From contig DASZLR010000196.1 in the NCBI GenBank assembly GCA_035552275.1, positions 1 through 18,813 of the forward strand: 18,813 nucleotides of DNA, written 5' to 3'. The DNA comes from DASVLX01 sp035552275. Lineage in GTDB: Bacteria > Actinomycetota > Actinomycetes > Mycobacteriales > Pseudonocardiaceae. The position numbers and the translations under genes were made by a program. Numbering within the stretch: position 1 is the first letter of the stretch; every line of letters begins with the position of its first letter. The notes under the pieces are model-generated. The model was not told the origin of the DNA. It was given only the letters and a program-made list of their open reading frames with translations, and ran no database searches. Of this stretch, positions 6,623-13,249 are shown piece after piece.

Positions 6623-6664
6623 CGACACGAAACAAGATGCACGAAACAAGAAAGGAGACGGGCC

Positions 6665-7429
6665 ATGACCAGTCACAAGACGGGAACACGCGAGGAGTGG
6701 CTTGCCGCGCGGCTGGAGCTACTCGACGCGGAGAAGGAGCTGACCCGGCACGGCGACGAGCTGTCCCGGCGACGGCAGGAGCTGCCCTGGGTCCGGGTCG
6801 ACAAGGACTACCGCTTCGAGACCGACGAGGGCACGGCGTCACTCACCGATCTGTTCCGGGGACGCTCGCAGCTGCTCGTCTACCACTTCATGTTCGGGCC
6901 CGACTACACCGCCGGATGCCCGTCCTGCTCGGCGATCGCCGACGGCTTCAACGCCTCCACGGTCCACCTCGCCCATCACGACGTCACGCTCTGCGCGGTG
7001 TCGCGGGCCCCGCTGGCCAAGCTCGACGCATACAAGAAGCGAATGGGTTGGAGCTTCCCGTGGGCGTCCTCCTACGGCGGCGACTTCAATTTCGACTTCG
7101 GGGTGGCGCACACCAAAGAGGAGTGGGCGGCGGGTGCCGTCGCGTACAACTTCGGTGCGGAGGACATGCGGCCGGCGGCCGGCGAAGCGGGCTCCCGCGA
7201 CGCCTTCACCCAGTCGATCGTCGGCACGGACTGGCAGACCTATCGGCGAGAAGGGCCCGGCGTGAGCGCGTTCGCGCTGGAAGACGGGACCGTCTACCAC
7301 AGTTACTCGGCGTACGCGCGCGGGCTGGACAGCCTGTGGGGCATGTGGCAATGGCTCGACCGCGCGCCTCTCGGCCGCAACGAGACCGGCTACTGGTGGC
7401 GCCGCCACGACGAGTACGCCAACCAATGA
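6665..7429 (+). CDS. DUF899 thioredoxin-like protein
   Basis: Soluble protein of 254 residues of the DUF899 family, which has a thioredoxin-like fold. The diagnostic FMFGPDY-TAGCPSCSAIADGF stretch is present, with a CPSC dithiol at residues 85-88. The later GWSFPWASSYGGDFNFDFG block and a C-terminal GYWWRRHDEY are also family hallmarks. Members are frequent in actinobacteria and proteobacteria; their chemistry is unproven, though a redox role is reasonable given the CxxC. A good Shine-Dalgarno (AAAGGAG, 6651-6657) precedes ATG 6665. It follows the SRPBCC-ArsR pair by 89 bp and could be co-transcribed, but the palindrome at 6606-6622 suggests separate control. It converges on the histidine-rich gene with only 25 bp between them. 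Confidence 0.88.
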   Translation: MTSHKTGTREEWLAARLELLDAEKELTRHGDELSRRRQELPWVRVDKDYRFETDEGTASLTDLFRGRSQLLVYHFMFGPDYTAGCPSCSAIADGFNASTVHLAHHDVTLCAVSRAPLAKLDAYKKRMGWSFPWASSYGGDFNFDFGVAHTKEEWAAGAVAYNFGAEDMRPAAGEAGSRDAFTQSIVGTDWQTYRREGPGVSAFALEDGTVYHSYSAYARGLDSLWGMWQWLDRAPLGRNETGYWWRRHDEYANQ

Positions 7430-7454
7430 GCGAGGTTGGTGTCAATCCTGCCGG

Positions 7455-7760
7455 TCAGTGCTCGTCGTAGTGATCGGCGTGGACCGCATGCCGGTGGCCG
7501 TCGTGCACGTAGTCGACGTGATCGCCGTGCGGGACGGCGACGTGTCCGCAACCCTCGCCATGCGTGTGCTGGTGGCTGGTGTGCGCGCTGTGCCCGGCCG
7601 ACTCGCACTCGTCGTAGTGGCCGTTGTGGGCCCGGTGCAGGTGCCCGTCGTGGGCGTAGTCGACGTGGTCGCCGTGCGGGACGGCGACGTGTCCGCAGCC
7701 CTCGCCGTGCGCGTGGTCATGGCCGGTGTGGGTGGGGTGTTCGGCGGTTTCTGTTGCCAT
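7455..7760 (-). CDS. histidine-rich metal-binding protein with internal duplication
   Basis: Small soluble protein of 101 residues, 27 of them His. It consists of two 34-residue repeats (18-51 and 67-100), identical at 28 positions, each containing HGEGCGHVAVPHGDHVDY, then HDGH and HYDE. Each repeat has one CGH motif, so Zn, Ni or Cu binding is expected. Single-unit relatives are common in actinobacteria and are thought to be metal chaperones or stores, but this is not proven. No signal peptide is seen, so it should act in the cytoplasm. The ATG has GGGGA immediately upstream, and a long hairpin ends 13 bp before the start. No Zur-like AT-rich palindrome was seen. Confidence 0.78.
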   Translation of the reverse strand: MATETAEHPTHTGHDHAHGEGCGHVAVPHGDHVDYAHDGHLHRAHNGHYDECESAGHSAHTSHQHTHGEGCGHVAVPHGDHVDYVHDGHRHAVHADHYDEH

Positions 7761-7773
7761 TTCCCCACGTTAA

Positions 7774-7812
7774 CGCCGTGCGGCGGCACCCGCAGGGTGA
7801 CGCCGCACGGCG
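7774..7812 (-). terminator. 39-nt hairpin between the MFS gene and the histidine-rich gene
   Basis: A 12-bp perfect stem (7774-7785 with 7801-7812), one G-A mismatch, a further 5-bp stem and a 3-nt loop. It lies 48 bp beyond the MFS stop codon and 13 bp before the histidine-rich start codon, both on the minus strand. It may end the MFS transcript (no T-run, which is common in high-GC actinomycetes), or form the 5' leader structure of the histidine-rich mRNA just ahead of its ribosome binding site. Confidence 0.5.
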
Positions 7813-7840
7813 CTGGAACAACCGGCTAACGACTGGTTGC

Positions 7841-7860
7841 CGTGATCAGCCGTGATCAGC
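7841..7860. repeat. 10-bp tandem duplication
   Basis: CGTGATCAGC occurs twice in direct succession, directly abutting the MFS stop codon at 7861. Each unit contains the palindrome TGATCA. It may be a slippage product; no function is evident. Confidence 0.6.
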
Positions 7861-9357
7861 TCAGCCGACGAACGCGGGAACCGCGCTGTCCGTGGCGCCC
7901 TTGCTCCGGATCATCACGAACGCCACGACGGCGCTGGCCGCCATCAGGATCGCGCTGGCCGTGAACGCCACGTTATAGCCATGGATCGCTCCGGCCACGG
8001 CCTGCGCTGGGCCGTGCGTGGTGATGAAGCCGGCCAGGGCCGTGGTGAAGATGGTGTTCAACAGGGCCGTGCCCAGCGACCCGCCGACCTGCTGCGAGCT
8101 GTTCACCAGCGCGCTGGCCACTCCCGCGTCATGATCGGACACCCCGGTCAGCGAGGCGTTGCCCATCGGCACGAACACCAGGCCCATGCCCAGGCTCATC
8201 ACGATGAACGCCGGCAGGATGAAACCGACGTAGGACGAGTGCAGGTCGAGCCGGGTCAGCCAGACCATCGCGGCGGTCGTCATCAGCCCGCCGGTGGTCA
8301 TCAGCACCCGGGCGCCGAGCCTGGGCAGCAACTGGGCGGCCACCGCGGCGCTGACGATGATTCCGGCGGAGAACGGCAGGTAGCCGATCCCGGTGCGGAT
8401 CGCCGACCAGTGCAGCGTCCCCTGCAGGTAGTACGTCATGAACAGGAACATGCCCATCATGCCGGACCCGAGCAGGATCGAGGTGAGGAACGACGCGCCG
8501 CGGTTGCGGTTGAGCACAACCCGCAGCGGCAGCAGCGGATGGCTGGTCCGCGACTCCCACCACACGAAACCGACCAGCAGCAACACCGAGATCGCCAGCG
8601 TGACGATGGTGCCGGTGGCGCCCCAGCCGTCCGTCGCGGCCTTGGTGAAGCCATAGACCAGCGCGGCCAGCCCGACGGTGGACAGCACCGCGCCGGCGAT
8701 GTCGTAGCGGGTGTTGCCCTCGGCGCGGCTCTCCCGCACGATCGGCACGGCGAGGAAGAACGCGATCGCCGCGACCGGGACGTTCACGAACAGGCACCAC
8801 CGCCAGTCCGCGTACTGGGTCAGCAGGCCGCCGGACAGCAGCCCGATCGCCGCGCCGCCACCGGAGACGGCGCCGAACACGCCGAACGCCTTCGCGCGTT
8901 CCCGCGCCTCGGTGAAGGTCACCGTGATGATCGACAGTGCGGCCGGCGCGAGCATCGCGCCGAACGCGCCCTGCAGGGCCCGCGCGCCGAACAGCATCTC
9001 GGCGTTGACCGCGGCGCCGCCGAGCGCGGACGCGCCGGCGAAACCGATCAGGCCGATCAGGAAGATCCGCTTGCGCCCCACATAGTCGGCGACCCGGCCG
9101 CCGAGCAGCAGCAGGCCGCCGAAGGTGAGCGTGTAGGCGGTGACGATCCACTGCCGGTCCGGGTTGGAGATGTTCAGCGCGTGCTGGGCCGACGGCATGG
9201 CGATGTTCACCACGGTGGCGTCCAGCACCACCATCAGCTGGCCGATCATCACGATCACGAGCGCGAGCCATCGTCGTGGATCCGGCGCCGGTGTGTTCCT
9301 GGTGGCCGGTGTCGCCGTGGCCGTGCTGGCCTTGGCGATCACGGTGTTTTCAGACAT
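7861..9357 (-). CDS. DHA2-type (EmrB/QacA) major facilitator drug exporter
   Basis: Integral membrane protein of 498 residues, predicted 14 membrane helices, of the drug:H+ antiporter-2 family. Hallmarks are LDATVVNIAMP in the first helix (45-55), the motif A-like GGRVADYVGRKRIF (87-99) between helices 2 and 3, and a motif C-like Gly-rich stretch VSGGGAAIGLLSGG (165-178). A TYYLQGT segment follows in the second half. The soluble N-terminal 28 residues are Thr/Ala/Pro-rich. ATG 9357 is preceded by GAGGGGA at good spacing; upstream in-frame sequence is not exporter-like. It lies 130 bp downstream of a TetR gene on the same strand, and the gap holds three GTTTCG-like half-sites, so TetR control is likely. 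The exported substrate is unknown. Confidence 0.92.
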   Translation of the reverse strand: MSENTVIAKASTATATPATRNTPAPDPRRWLALVIVMIGQLMVVLDATVVNIAMPSAQHALNISNPDRQWIVTAYTLTFGGLLLLGGRVADYVGRKRIFLIGLIGFAGASALGGAAVNAEMLFGARALQGAFGAMLAPAALSIITVTFTEARERAKAFGVFGAVSGGGAAIGLLSGGLLTQYADWRWCLFVNVPVAAIAFFLAVPIVRESRAEGNTRYDIAGAVLSTVGLAALVYGFTKAATDGWGATGTIVTLAISVLLLVGFVWWESRTSHPLLPLRVVLNRNRGASFLTSILLGSGMMGMFLFMTYYLQGTLHWSAIRTGIGYLPFSAGIIVSAAVAAQLLPRLGARVLMTTGGLMTTAAMVWLTRLDLHSSYVGFILPAFIVMSLGMGLVFVPMGNASLTGVSDHDAGVASALVNSSQQVGGSLGTALLNTIFTTALAGFITTHGPAQAVAGAIHGYNVAFTASAILMAASAVVAFVMIRSKGATDSAVPAFVG

Positions 9358-9453
9358 AGGTGTCCCCTCAAACAGGTATTCGCGGGCCGCGCCGCCCAGC
9401 CATGGAACGCGGCCCAGCGATGGAGCGCGGGTGACTAACGCGGTGCCAACGGT

Positions 9454-9476
9454 GTTTCGATGGTTTCCGTGTTTCG
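9454..9476. promoter_or_regulatory. three GTTTCG-like half-sites in the TetR-MFS gap
   Basis: GTTTCG (9454-9459), GTTTCC (9463-9468) and GTTTCG (9471-9476) occur as direct repeats 8-9 bp apart, upstream of the exporter. The same GTTTCG element forms the arms of the palindrome in front of the TetR gene (10155-10169). This suggests a degenerate second binding region for TetR, although the half-sites are direct rather than inverted. Confidence 0.4.
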
Positions 9477-9487
9477 GATGGTTCGTT

Positions 9488-10129
9488 CTACCTCGTGCCA
9501 CCGACATCGTGGGTGAGCACGGGCAGCAGCACGTCATCGACGACATGCCGCGCGAACTGCTCGTCGAGCGGTTCGGAGTTGACCAGGCGTCGGGCCAGGA
9601 CCAGGGCCTGGAGCACTTCGTGGAGCAGGTGCGGACTGGTGCGCGGGTGCACGTCGCCACGCTCGACGGCCCGCTTGATGACCGTCTCGTGCAGCGCGTG
9701 TTTCTGTTCGTACGTGCACTCCCGCAGGGTGCGGGCCAATGCCGAGTTGCGGGCCGCCGCGGACATCACCCCGGCCATGACCTCGCCGTCCGCGCTGTTG
9801 GCCAATTCGCACGAGGAACCGGTCAGGGCCATCAGGTCACCACGCAGTGAGCCGGTGTCGACCGGCTCGGTGATCTGGTCGAAGTGGTGGATCAAGGAGT
9901 CGGCGACCAGGCCGGGCTTGTCCTGCCAGGTCCGGTAGATGGTCGCCTTGCTGGCCCTGGCCCGGGTGGCGACAGCGTCCATCGTCATCCGGTCGTAGCC
10001 GACCTCGCCGAGAAGTTCGAACACCGCGGCGCAGATCGCCGCCCGGCGATCCGGGTCACGCCGGGTAGTCGGCGTTCCGGCCGCTGTCCCGGCGGAAGTT
10101 CCGGACGCGCCCGCCACCTGTGGCGACAC
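9488..10129 (-). CDS. TetR-family regulator of the adjacent MFS exporter
   Basis: Repressor-type protein of 213 residues. After a flexible Ala/Gly/Thr-rich N-terminus, residues 29-75 form the TetR DNA-binding domain: RRAAICAAVFELLGEVGYDR, then MTMDAVATRARASKATIYRTW with the helix-turn-helix. The C-terminal part is a ligand-binding/dimerisation domain of the type common in actinobacterial AcrR-like regulators. GTG 10129 is chosen because GAGGGGAGGG lies just upstream; longer in-frame extensions to 10222 or 10255 would run through the palindromic operator. The gene precedes the exporter on the same strand, the usual layout for a locally acting drug-efflux regulator. The inducer is unknown. Confidence 0.88.
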   Translation of the reverse strand: MSPQVAGASGTSAGTAAGTPTTRRDPDRRAAICAAVFELLGEVGYDRMTMDAVATRARASKATIYRTWQDKPGLVADSLIHHFDQITEPVDTGSLRGDLMALTGSSCELANSADGEVMAGVMSAAARNSALARTLRECTYEQKHALHETVIKRAVERGDVHPRTSPHLLHEVLQALVLARRLVNSEPLDEQFARHVVDDVLLPVLTHDVGGTR

Positions 10130-10154
10130 AGTGTCCCTCCCCTCGGCAGACTGT

Positions 10155-10169
10155 ACGAAACCGTTTCGT
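10155..10169. promoter_or_regulatory. TetR palindromic operator
   Basis: Perfect 15-bp palindrome ACGAAAC-C-GTTTCGT located 26 bp upstream of the TetR GTG start. It abuts a -10-like TACAGT read on the minus strand (10150-10155). Size, symmetry and position fit a TetR-family operator used for autorepression. Confidence 0.65.
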
Positions 10170-10230
10170 TCTAGACCGACAGTAACCGCCGGTGCGGCCG
10201 GTTCGCCACTTTTTTTCGCCATCCGACTGT

Positions 10231-10256
10231 GACACCGGCCACCGACACCGGCCACC
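10231..10256. repeat. 13-bp tandem duplication
   Basis: GACACCGGCCACC occurs twice in succession, 2 bp from the stop codon of the NTPase gene. No hairpin with a T-tail is formed on the minus strand. It resembles the other 3'-end tandem duplication at 7841-7860; probably slippage. Confidence 0.6.
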
Positions 10257-10258
10257 AG

Positions 10259-12028
10259 TCACCGCCGGCTGCTGTGCCCGGCGTCGGCCGCCCGGCGATA
10301 CCAGTCGTGCGCCGCGTCGATATCCCCGCGATCCTCCAGAACCAGACCGAGATTGTTCATCGCCACCGCGTTGCCGGCCTCGGCGGCTCCGCGGTACCAG
10401 TGCTCCGCCTCGGCCGTCTCGCGCCGGCCTTCCAGCACGATGCCGAGGCTGTTCATCGCCAGCGCGTTCCCGGCCTCGGCGGCCTGGCGGTACAACCGTT
10501 CCGCCTCGGCGCGCTCACCGCGGTCCATCATGATCATGCCGAGGTTGCGGGCGGCGTGCGTGTTGCCGCCGGCGACAGCCTTGCGGTACCAGGATTCGGC
10601 CGCCTGCTCGTCACCCTCGTCGTGCCGCAGCACGCCCAGCCCGTTCCTGCCGGCCGCGTCGCCGGCGGCGGCCGACCGGGTGAACGCGATCTCGGCGACC
10701 GGCCGCCGCCCCGCGCGATATGCCCGGCGGCCGATGTCGAACAGCTCCGCCGGATCGGTGACCGAGTCCAGCAGCACCCGCCAGGTGGCCTCCGGGACCT
10801 GCCGCCCGGTGTTCTCGGCGTCCTCGACCAACTGATCGAAGGCCAGGTAACCGTCCTGCTCGCCGGAGAGCAGCGCGACCGTCGCGCACACCCGGGCCAG
10901 CGCCCAGGCCAGGCCGTCCGCGAAGTCCAGCGGATGGCCGTGGGCGTCGTAGACCGGTTGCAGCCGGCGGAGAATCTCCTCCGGCACCGGCCGTTGCAGG
11001 CCGGCCCGCCGGCAGTCGATGGCCGCCCGCACGATCGCGACACCGGCGGGATTCTTCTCCGTGCCGGCGTCCATCTTGCGGCGCAGTTCCGGTACGGCGG
11101 CCAGGTATTCGGCGAGCCCGACGGTGCTCAGCAGCGCCGCGGCGATTCGCCGGTCGGCGCGGGAGACCTGCTGGCGGGCCAGCGTCCGTTCGGCCGTGTC
11201 GAGTTGTTTGCCCAGGCGCGCGGCGCGCGCTGTGCCCAGCACGACGGAGCCCAGCCTGCCGGTGTCCGTCTCGGTGGGGAACTCGTCCAGGAACTCCAGC
11301 CGCATCGTCGCCACGACGGTGACCCGCCCGTGCCGGGGATCGGCGAGCCGGCGGAGGCGATCGATGGTCAACCCGTCCGTGCCGAGATGGCGGTTCAGGC
11401 CGTCCAGCCACAGCACGGTGTCCGGCAGGACCAGTTCGAACGACTGCAACAGGTCGTCGAGCTCCTTGACGGCCGTTCGGCTGCTCGCCTTGGGGGCCAA
11501 CAACAATCGGTCCGGGAACTCGGCGCGGATGGCCTCGAACGCCGAGCGGGACTTCCCCGCTTTCGCCGGCCCTTGGATCAACACGAAGTTCGAGGTGCGG
11601 AGCAGCTCGTGGATCTCGTTGTCCTGGGTTCGGGGGACGTAGTCCGGCGACCGGTCGGGCGGCGCCTCCAGGCCGGGCAACTCGGCGGCCGGCGTGACGC
11701 CGAGTTCGCCGGGATCGGTGACGTCGGCGATCCGTGGCCCACCCTCGGCGTCCCAGCGCACGAAGTGCTCGGCCAGCGCGGTGTTCGCGTTGCGGACCCT
11801 GGTCAGCAGATCCCGCACCGAGCCCGCCAGCTTCGACGCGCCCGACGCGACGGCGACGGCGGCCGCGCCGGCCACGGAACCGGCCGCCCAGCGGGACAGG
11901 CCGAACTGGGTGGCGGCGGCCGCGGCGCCGATGACCAGCACGCAGAGCAGGAAAAGGCCACTCAGCAACCAGGTTCGGCGTTTGACCGCGGCCGGGGCGC
12001 GCAGCCTGGCGCGCGGGCTCTGGCTCAT
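10259..12028 (-). CDS. membrane-anchored P-loop NTPase with C-terminal Sel1 repeats
   Basis: Protein of 589 residues that I cannot assign to a named family. A basic N-terminus precedes two hydrophobic segments (about 20-40 and 47-65), so it is probably anchored in the membrane with the rest in the cytoplasm. An NTPase core follows: Walker A GPAKAGKS (153-160), Walker B-like VLWLDG (205-210) and a later VVATMR strand (238-243), reminiscent of STAND or AAA-type ATPases. Residues 455-585 contain about four Sel1/TPR-like repeats with the NxLGxxL and AExWYRxAAEAGN signatures, a protein-interaction surface. The sensor-plus-repeat layout suggests signalling, but no effector domain is visible. ATG 12028 overlaps the stop of a 57-codon ORF (ATGA); GTG 12034 is an alternative. 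Confidence 0.82.
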   Translation of the reverse strand: MSQSPRARLRAPAAVKRRTWLLSGLFLLCVLVIGAAAAATQFGLSRWAAGSVAGAAAVAVASGASKLAGSVRDLLTRVRNANTALAEHFVRWDAEGGPRIADVTDPGELGVTPAAELPGLEAPPDRSPDYVPRTQDNEIHELLRTSNFVLIQGPAKAGKSRSAFEAIRAEFPDRLLLAPKASSRTAVKELDDLLQSFELVLPDTVLWLDGLNRHLGTDGLTIDRLRRLADPRHGRVTVVATMRLEFLDEFPTETDTGRLGSVVLGTARAARLGKQLDTAERTLARQQVSRADRRIAAALLSTVGLAEYLAAVPELRRKMDAGTEKNPAGVAIVRAAIDCRRAGLQRPVPEEILRRLQPVYDAHGHPLDFADGLAWALARVCATVALLSGEQDGYLAFDQLVEDAENTGRQVPEATWRVLLDSVTDPAELFDIGRRAYRAGRRPVAEIAFTRSAAAGDAAGRNGLGVLRHDEGDEQAAESWYRKAVAGGNTHAARNLGMIMMDRGERAEAERLYRQAAEAGNALAMNSLGIVLEGRRETAEAEHWYRGAAEAGNAVAMNNLGLVLEDRGDIDAAHDWYRRAADAGHSSRR

Positions 12029-12198
12029 GTACACAGGTCCAGCAGCTCCGGATCGCAGTGACCGGCCAGCCGCCGGCGAGGATGACAGAAACGGCTGCCG
12101 CGCACCAGGTCGACCTGACCGCGCGGGTGCTTGGGCACGCGCTCGTACGGAGTCGGGCCGCTTCGTAGGCCCGGAATCCGGCGCAGCCAGTCCAGCAC
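12025..12198 (-). CDS. 57-residue small protein coupled to the NTPase
   Basis: Short ORF beginning VLDWLRRIPGL and ending in the Cys-containing FCHPRRRLAGHC and a Leu-rich tail. Not recognised. It is basic, with three Cys in the last 20 residues (positions 38, 48, 56). Support for it being real comes from context: its stop overlaps the NTPase start (ATGA), and GTG 12198 lies 8 bp downstream of a TAGCAT box on the minus strand (12207-12212), a layout expected of a leaderless promoter. There is no Shine-Dalgarno sequence. If translated it would couple NTPase translation; it could otherwise be a leader ORF. Confidence 0.5.
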   Translation of the reverse strand: MLDWLRRIPGLRSGPTPYERVPKHPRGQVDLVRGSRFCHPRRRLAGHCDPELLDLCT

Positions 12199-12300
12199 GG
12201 ACTGTGATGCTACCGGTCTACTGACAGTGTGATCACCGTCTTGGGTGACATGATGGCCGCATCGATGTCGCGGGTCAGCGAGCGAACCGAGGAACGCGTC

Positions 12301-12555
12301 ATGCATGTCGGCAATGAGGATTTCCAGGGCGCCACCGTTGACGAGACGTTGCCTCGGTTGCTGGACGAGCACTGGGAGGCGGAGGCCGTCGCCGCGATGG
12401 ATTGGTTCCGGGCGACCGATCCGCAGGGGTGGGCGGAGTACTTGGCGGAGGCCGACGAATGGGCTGAGGTCGCTGTTCCGGTCGCCGACGCGTGGGACGT
12501 GCCAGCGGCTGCCGCGTCAGGGCTGGCCGGCCAACCGGTCCGCTTGGGTGAGTAG
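12301..12555 (+). CDS. small acidic hypothetical protein
   Basis: Protein of 84 residues, acidic, without Lys or Cys, and rich in Ala, Glu and Trp (WEAEAVAAMDWF, WAEYLAEADEWAE). Family not recognised. GAGGAA, 7 bp before ATG 12301, supports this start, and codon third positions are strongly G/C as in neighbouring genes. An in-frame extension to GTG 12229 is open but less gene-like. It is divergent from the 57-residue ORF, and its last 39 bp overlap the end of the convergent gene on the other strand (12517-12699). Confidence 0.6.
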   Translation: MHVGNEDFQGATVDETLPRLLDEHWEAEAVAAMDWFRATDPQGWAEYLAEADEWAEVAVPVADAWDVPAAAASGLAGQPVRLGE

Positions 12556-12699
12556 CCGGTTGGCCGCCGCCGTCAGCGCGTCGGCCCGGCCCGGCGGCAC
12601 CGGGTGGCCGTAGAACTCCGCGCCCAGCAGCACATCCTGCATCTGGGCGGCCAATTGGCCTCGCTCGGTGTCCAGAGTGGACAGCTGCTGTTCGGTCAC
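12517..12699 (-). CDS. small hypothetical protein, probably helical
   Basis: Protein of 60 residues with GTG start, helical in appearance: a heptad-like first half (QQLSTLDTERGQLAAQMQDV) and a second helix rich in Ala and Leu. Family not recognised. Codon third positions are strongly G/C-biased across the whole ORF, arguing for real coding. No good Shine-Dalgarno is seen, and it follows the YvlD-family gene by 55 bp on the same strand, so it may be in an operon with it. Between the two genes this frame stays open and would read a Thr-rich stretch, but without any start codon; a frameshift or non-standard start could lengthen it. Confidence 0.5.
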   Translation of the reverse strand: MTEQQLSTLDTERGQLAAQMQDVLLGAEFYGHPVPPGRADALTAAANRLLTQADRLAGQP

Positions 12700-12754
12700 C
12701 TGGTAGGTCGATTCCGCGCCCGGATCAGCAGTGGTCGGGCCAGTGGTGGTCGAG

Positions 12755-13174
12755 TCAGCGGTGGTTCGGGTGGGCGTGCCGGGTCAGGTGCTTCAGGTGC
12801 AGCGGCAGGGTCAGCACGAAGCTGACCACCGCGATCACGATCGCACCCCAGAACGCCGGCCAGAATCCGGTGACCTCGAACGGCAGCCGAGCCTGACGGG
12901 CGATCCACGCGGTGAGTTCCAGTAGCAATCCGTTCACCACCAGGCCGATCAGGCCGAGCGTCAGGATGTAGAAGACGCAGCCGACGACCTTCACCACCGG
13001 TTTGAGCACCAGGTTGACCAGGCCGAACACCAGCGCGATGCCGACCAGGGTGCCGACTTTGGCCGGTGTCGAGGCGGTGAGCAGGTCGATGCCCGGCAGG
13101 AAGGTGGCCACCCAGACGGCGACGGCGGTGGCAAGCACTCGGTAGACGAACTCCACGGCCGCATACCCTCTCAT
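12755..13174 (-). CDS. YvlD/DUF360 (phage holin 4-like) small membrane protein
   Basis: Membrane protein of 139 residues with four predicted hydrophobic helices: around FVYRVLATAVAVWVATFL, then VGTLVGIALVFGLVNLVL, VFYILTLGLIGLVVNGLLL, and FWGAIVIAVVSFVLTLPL. Internal features such as FGLVNLVLKP and LTLGLIGLVVN are typical of the mycobacterial/YvlD-like family historically named for phage holins, though no lytic role is shown for chromosomal members. The tail is His-rich. ATG 13174 directly follows GGGGGAT; GTG 13156, with GAGAGGG at 9-bp spacing, is an alternative giving a protein starting at the first helix. It is divergent from the methyltransferase at 13250. Confidence 0.8.
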   Translation of the reverse strand: MRGYAAVEFVYRVLATAVAVWVATFLPGIDLLTASTPAKVGTLVGIALVFGLVNLVLKPVVKVVGCVFYILTLGLIGLVVNGLLLELTAWIARQARLPFEVTGFWPAFWGAIVIAVVSFVLTLPLHLKHLTRHAHPNHR

Positions 13175-13249
13175 ATCCCCCAGCTGGTCCCTTACCCGCA
13201 CCAAGATCGAACCCGTAAGCTGGCTCGGCCGCCGAGTGTGAGGATGGTC

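Noticed and set aside
7455..7760. Direct DNA repeats suggestive of a repeat array
   Set aside because: Only two copies, 147 bp apart, explained entirely by duplicated coding units of the histidine-rich protein; not a CRISPR.
7852..9438. Long plus-strand open frame opposite the MFS exporter
   Set aside because: Its His/Gln/Arg-rich composition is what the complement of a membrane-protein gene produces; the minus strand encodes a full DHA2 exporter.
10165..10220. Possible plus-strand terminator: weak stem followed by seven Ts (10210-10216)
   Set aside because: The stem is only five pairs before a mismatch and there is no plus-strand gene upstream to terminate; on the minus strand the run is As.
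9488..10255. TetR start at 10255 or 10222
   Set aside because: Those starts would make the palindromic operator and promoter part of the coding sequence; GTG 10129 has a strong GAGGGGAGGG site.
10229..12061. Long plus-strand open frame opposite the NTPase gene
   Set aside because: No domain or ribosome binding site; the minus strand has Walker motifs and Sel1 repeats.
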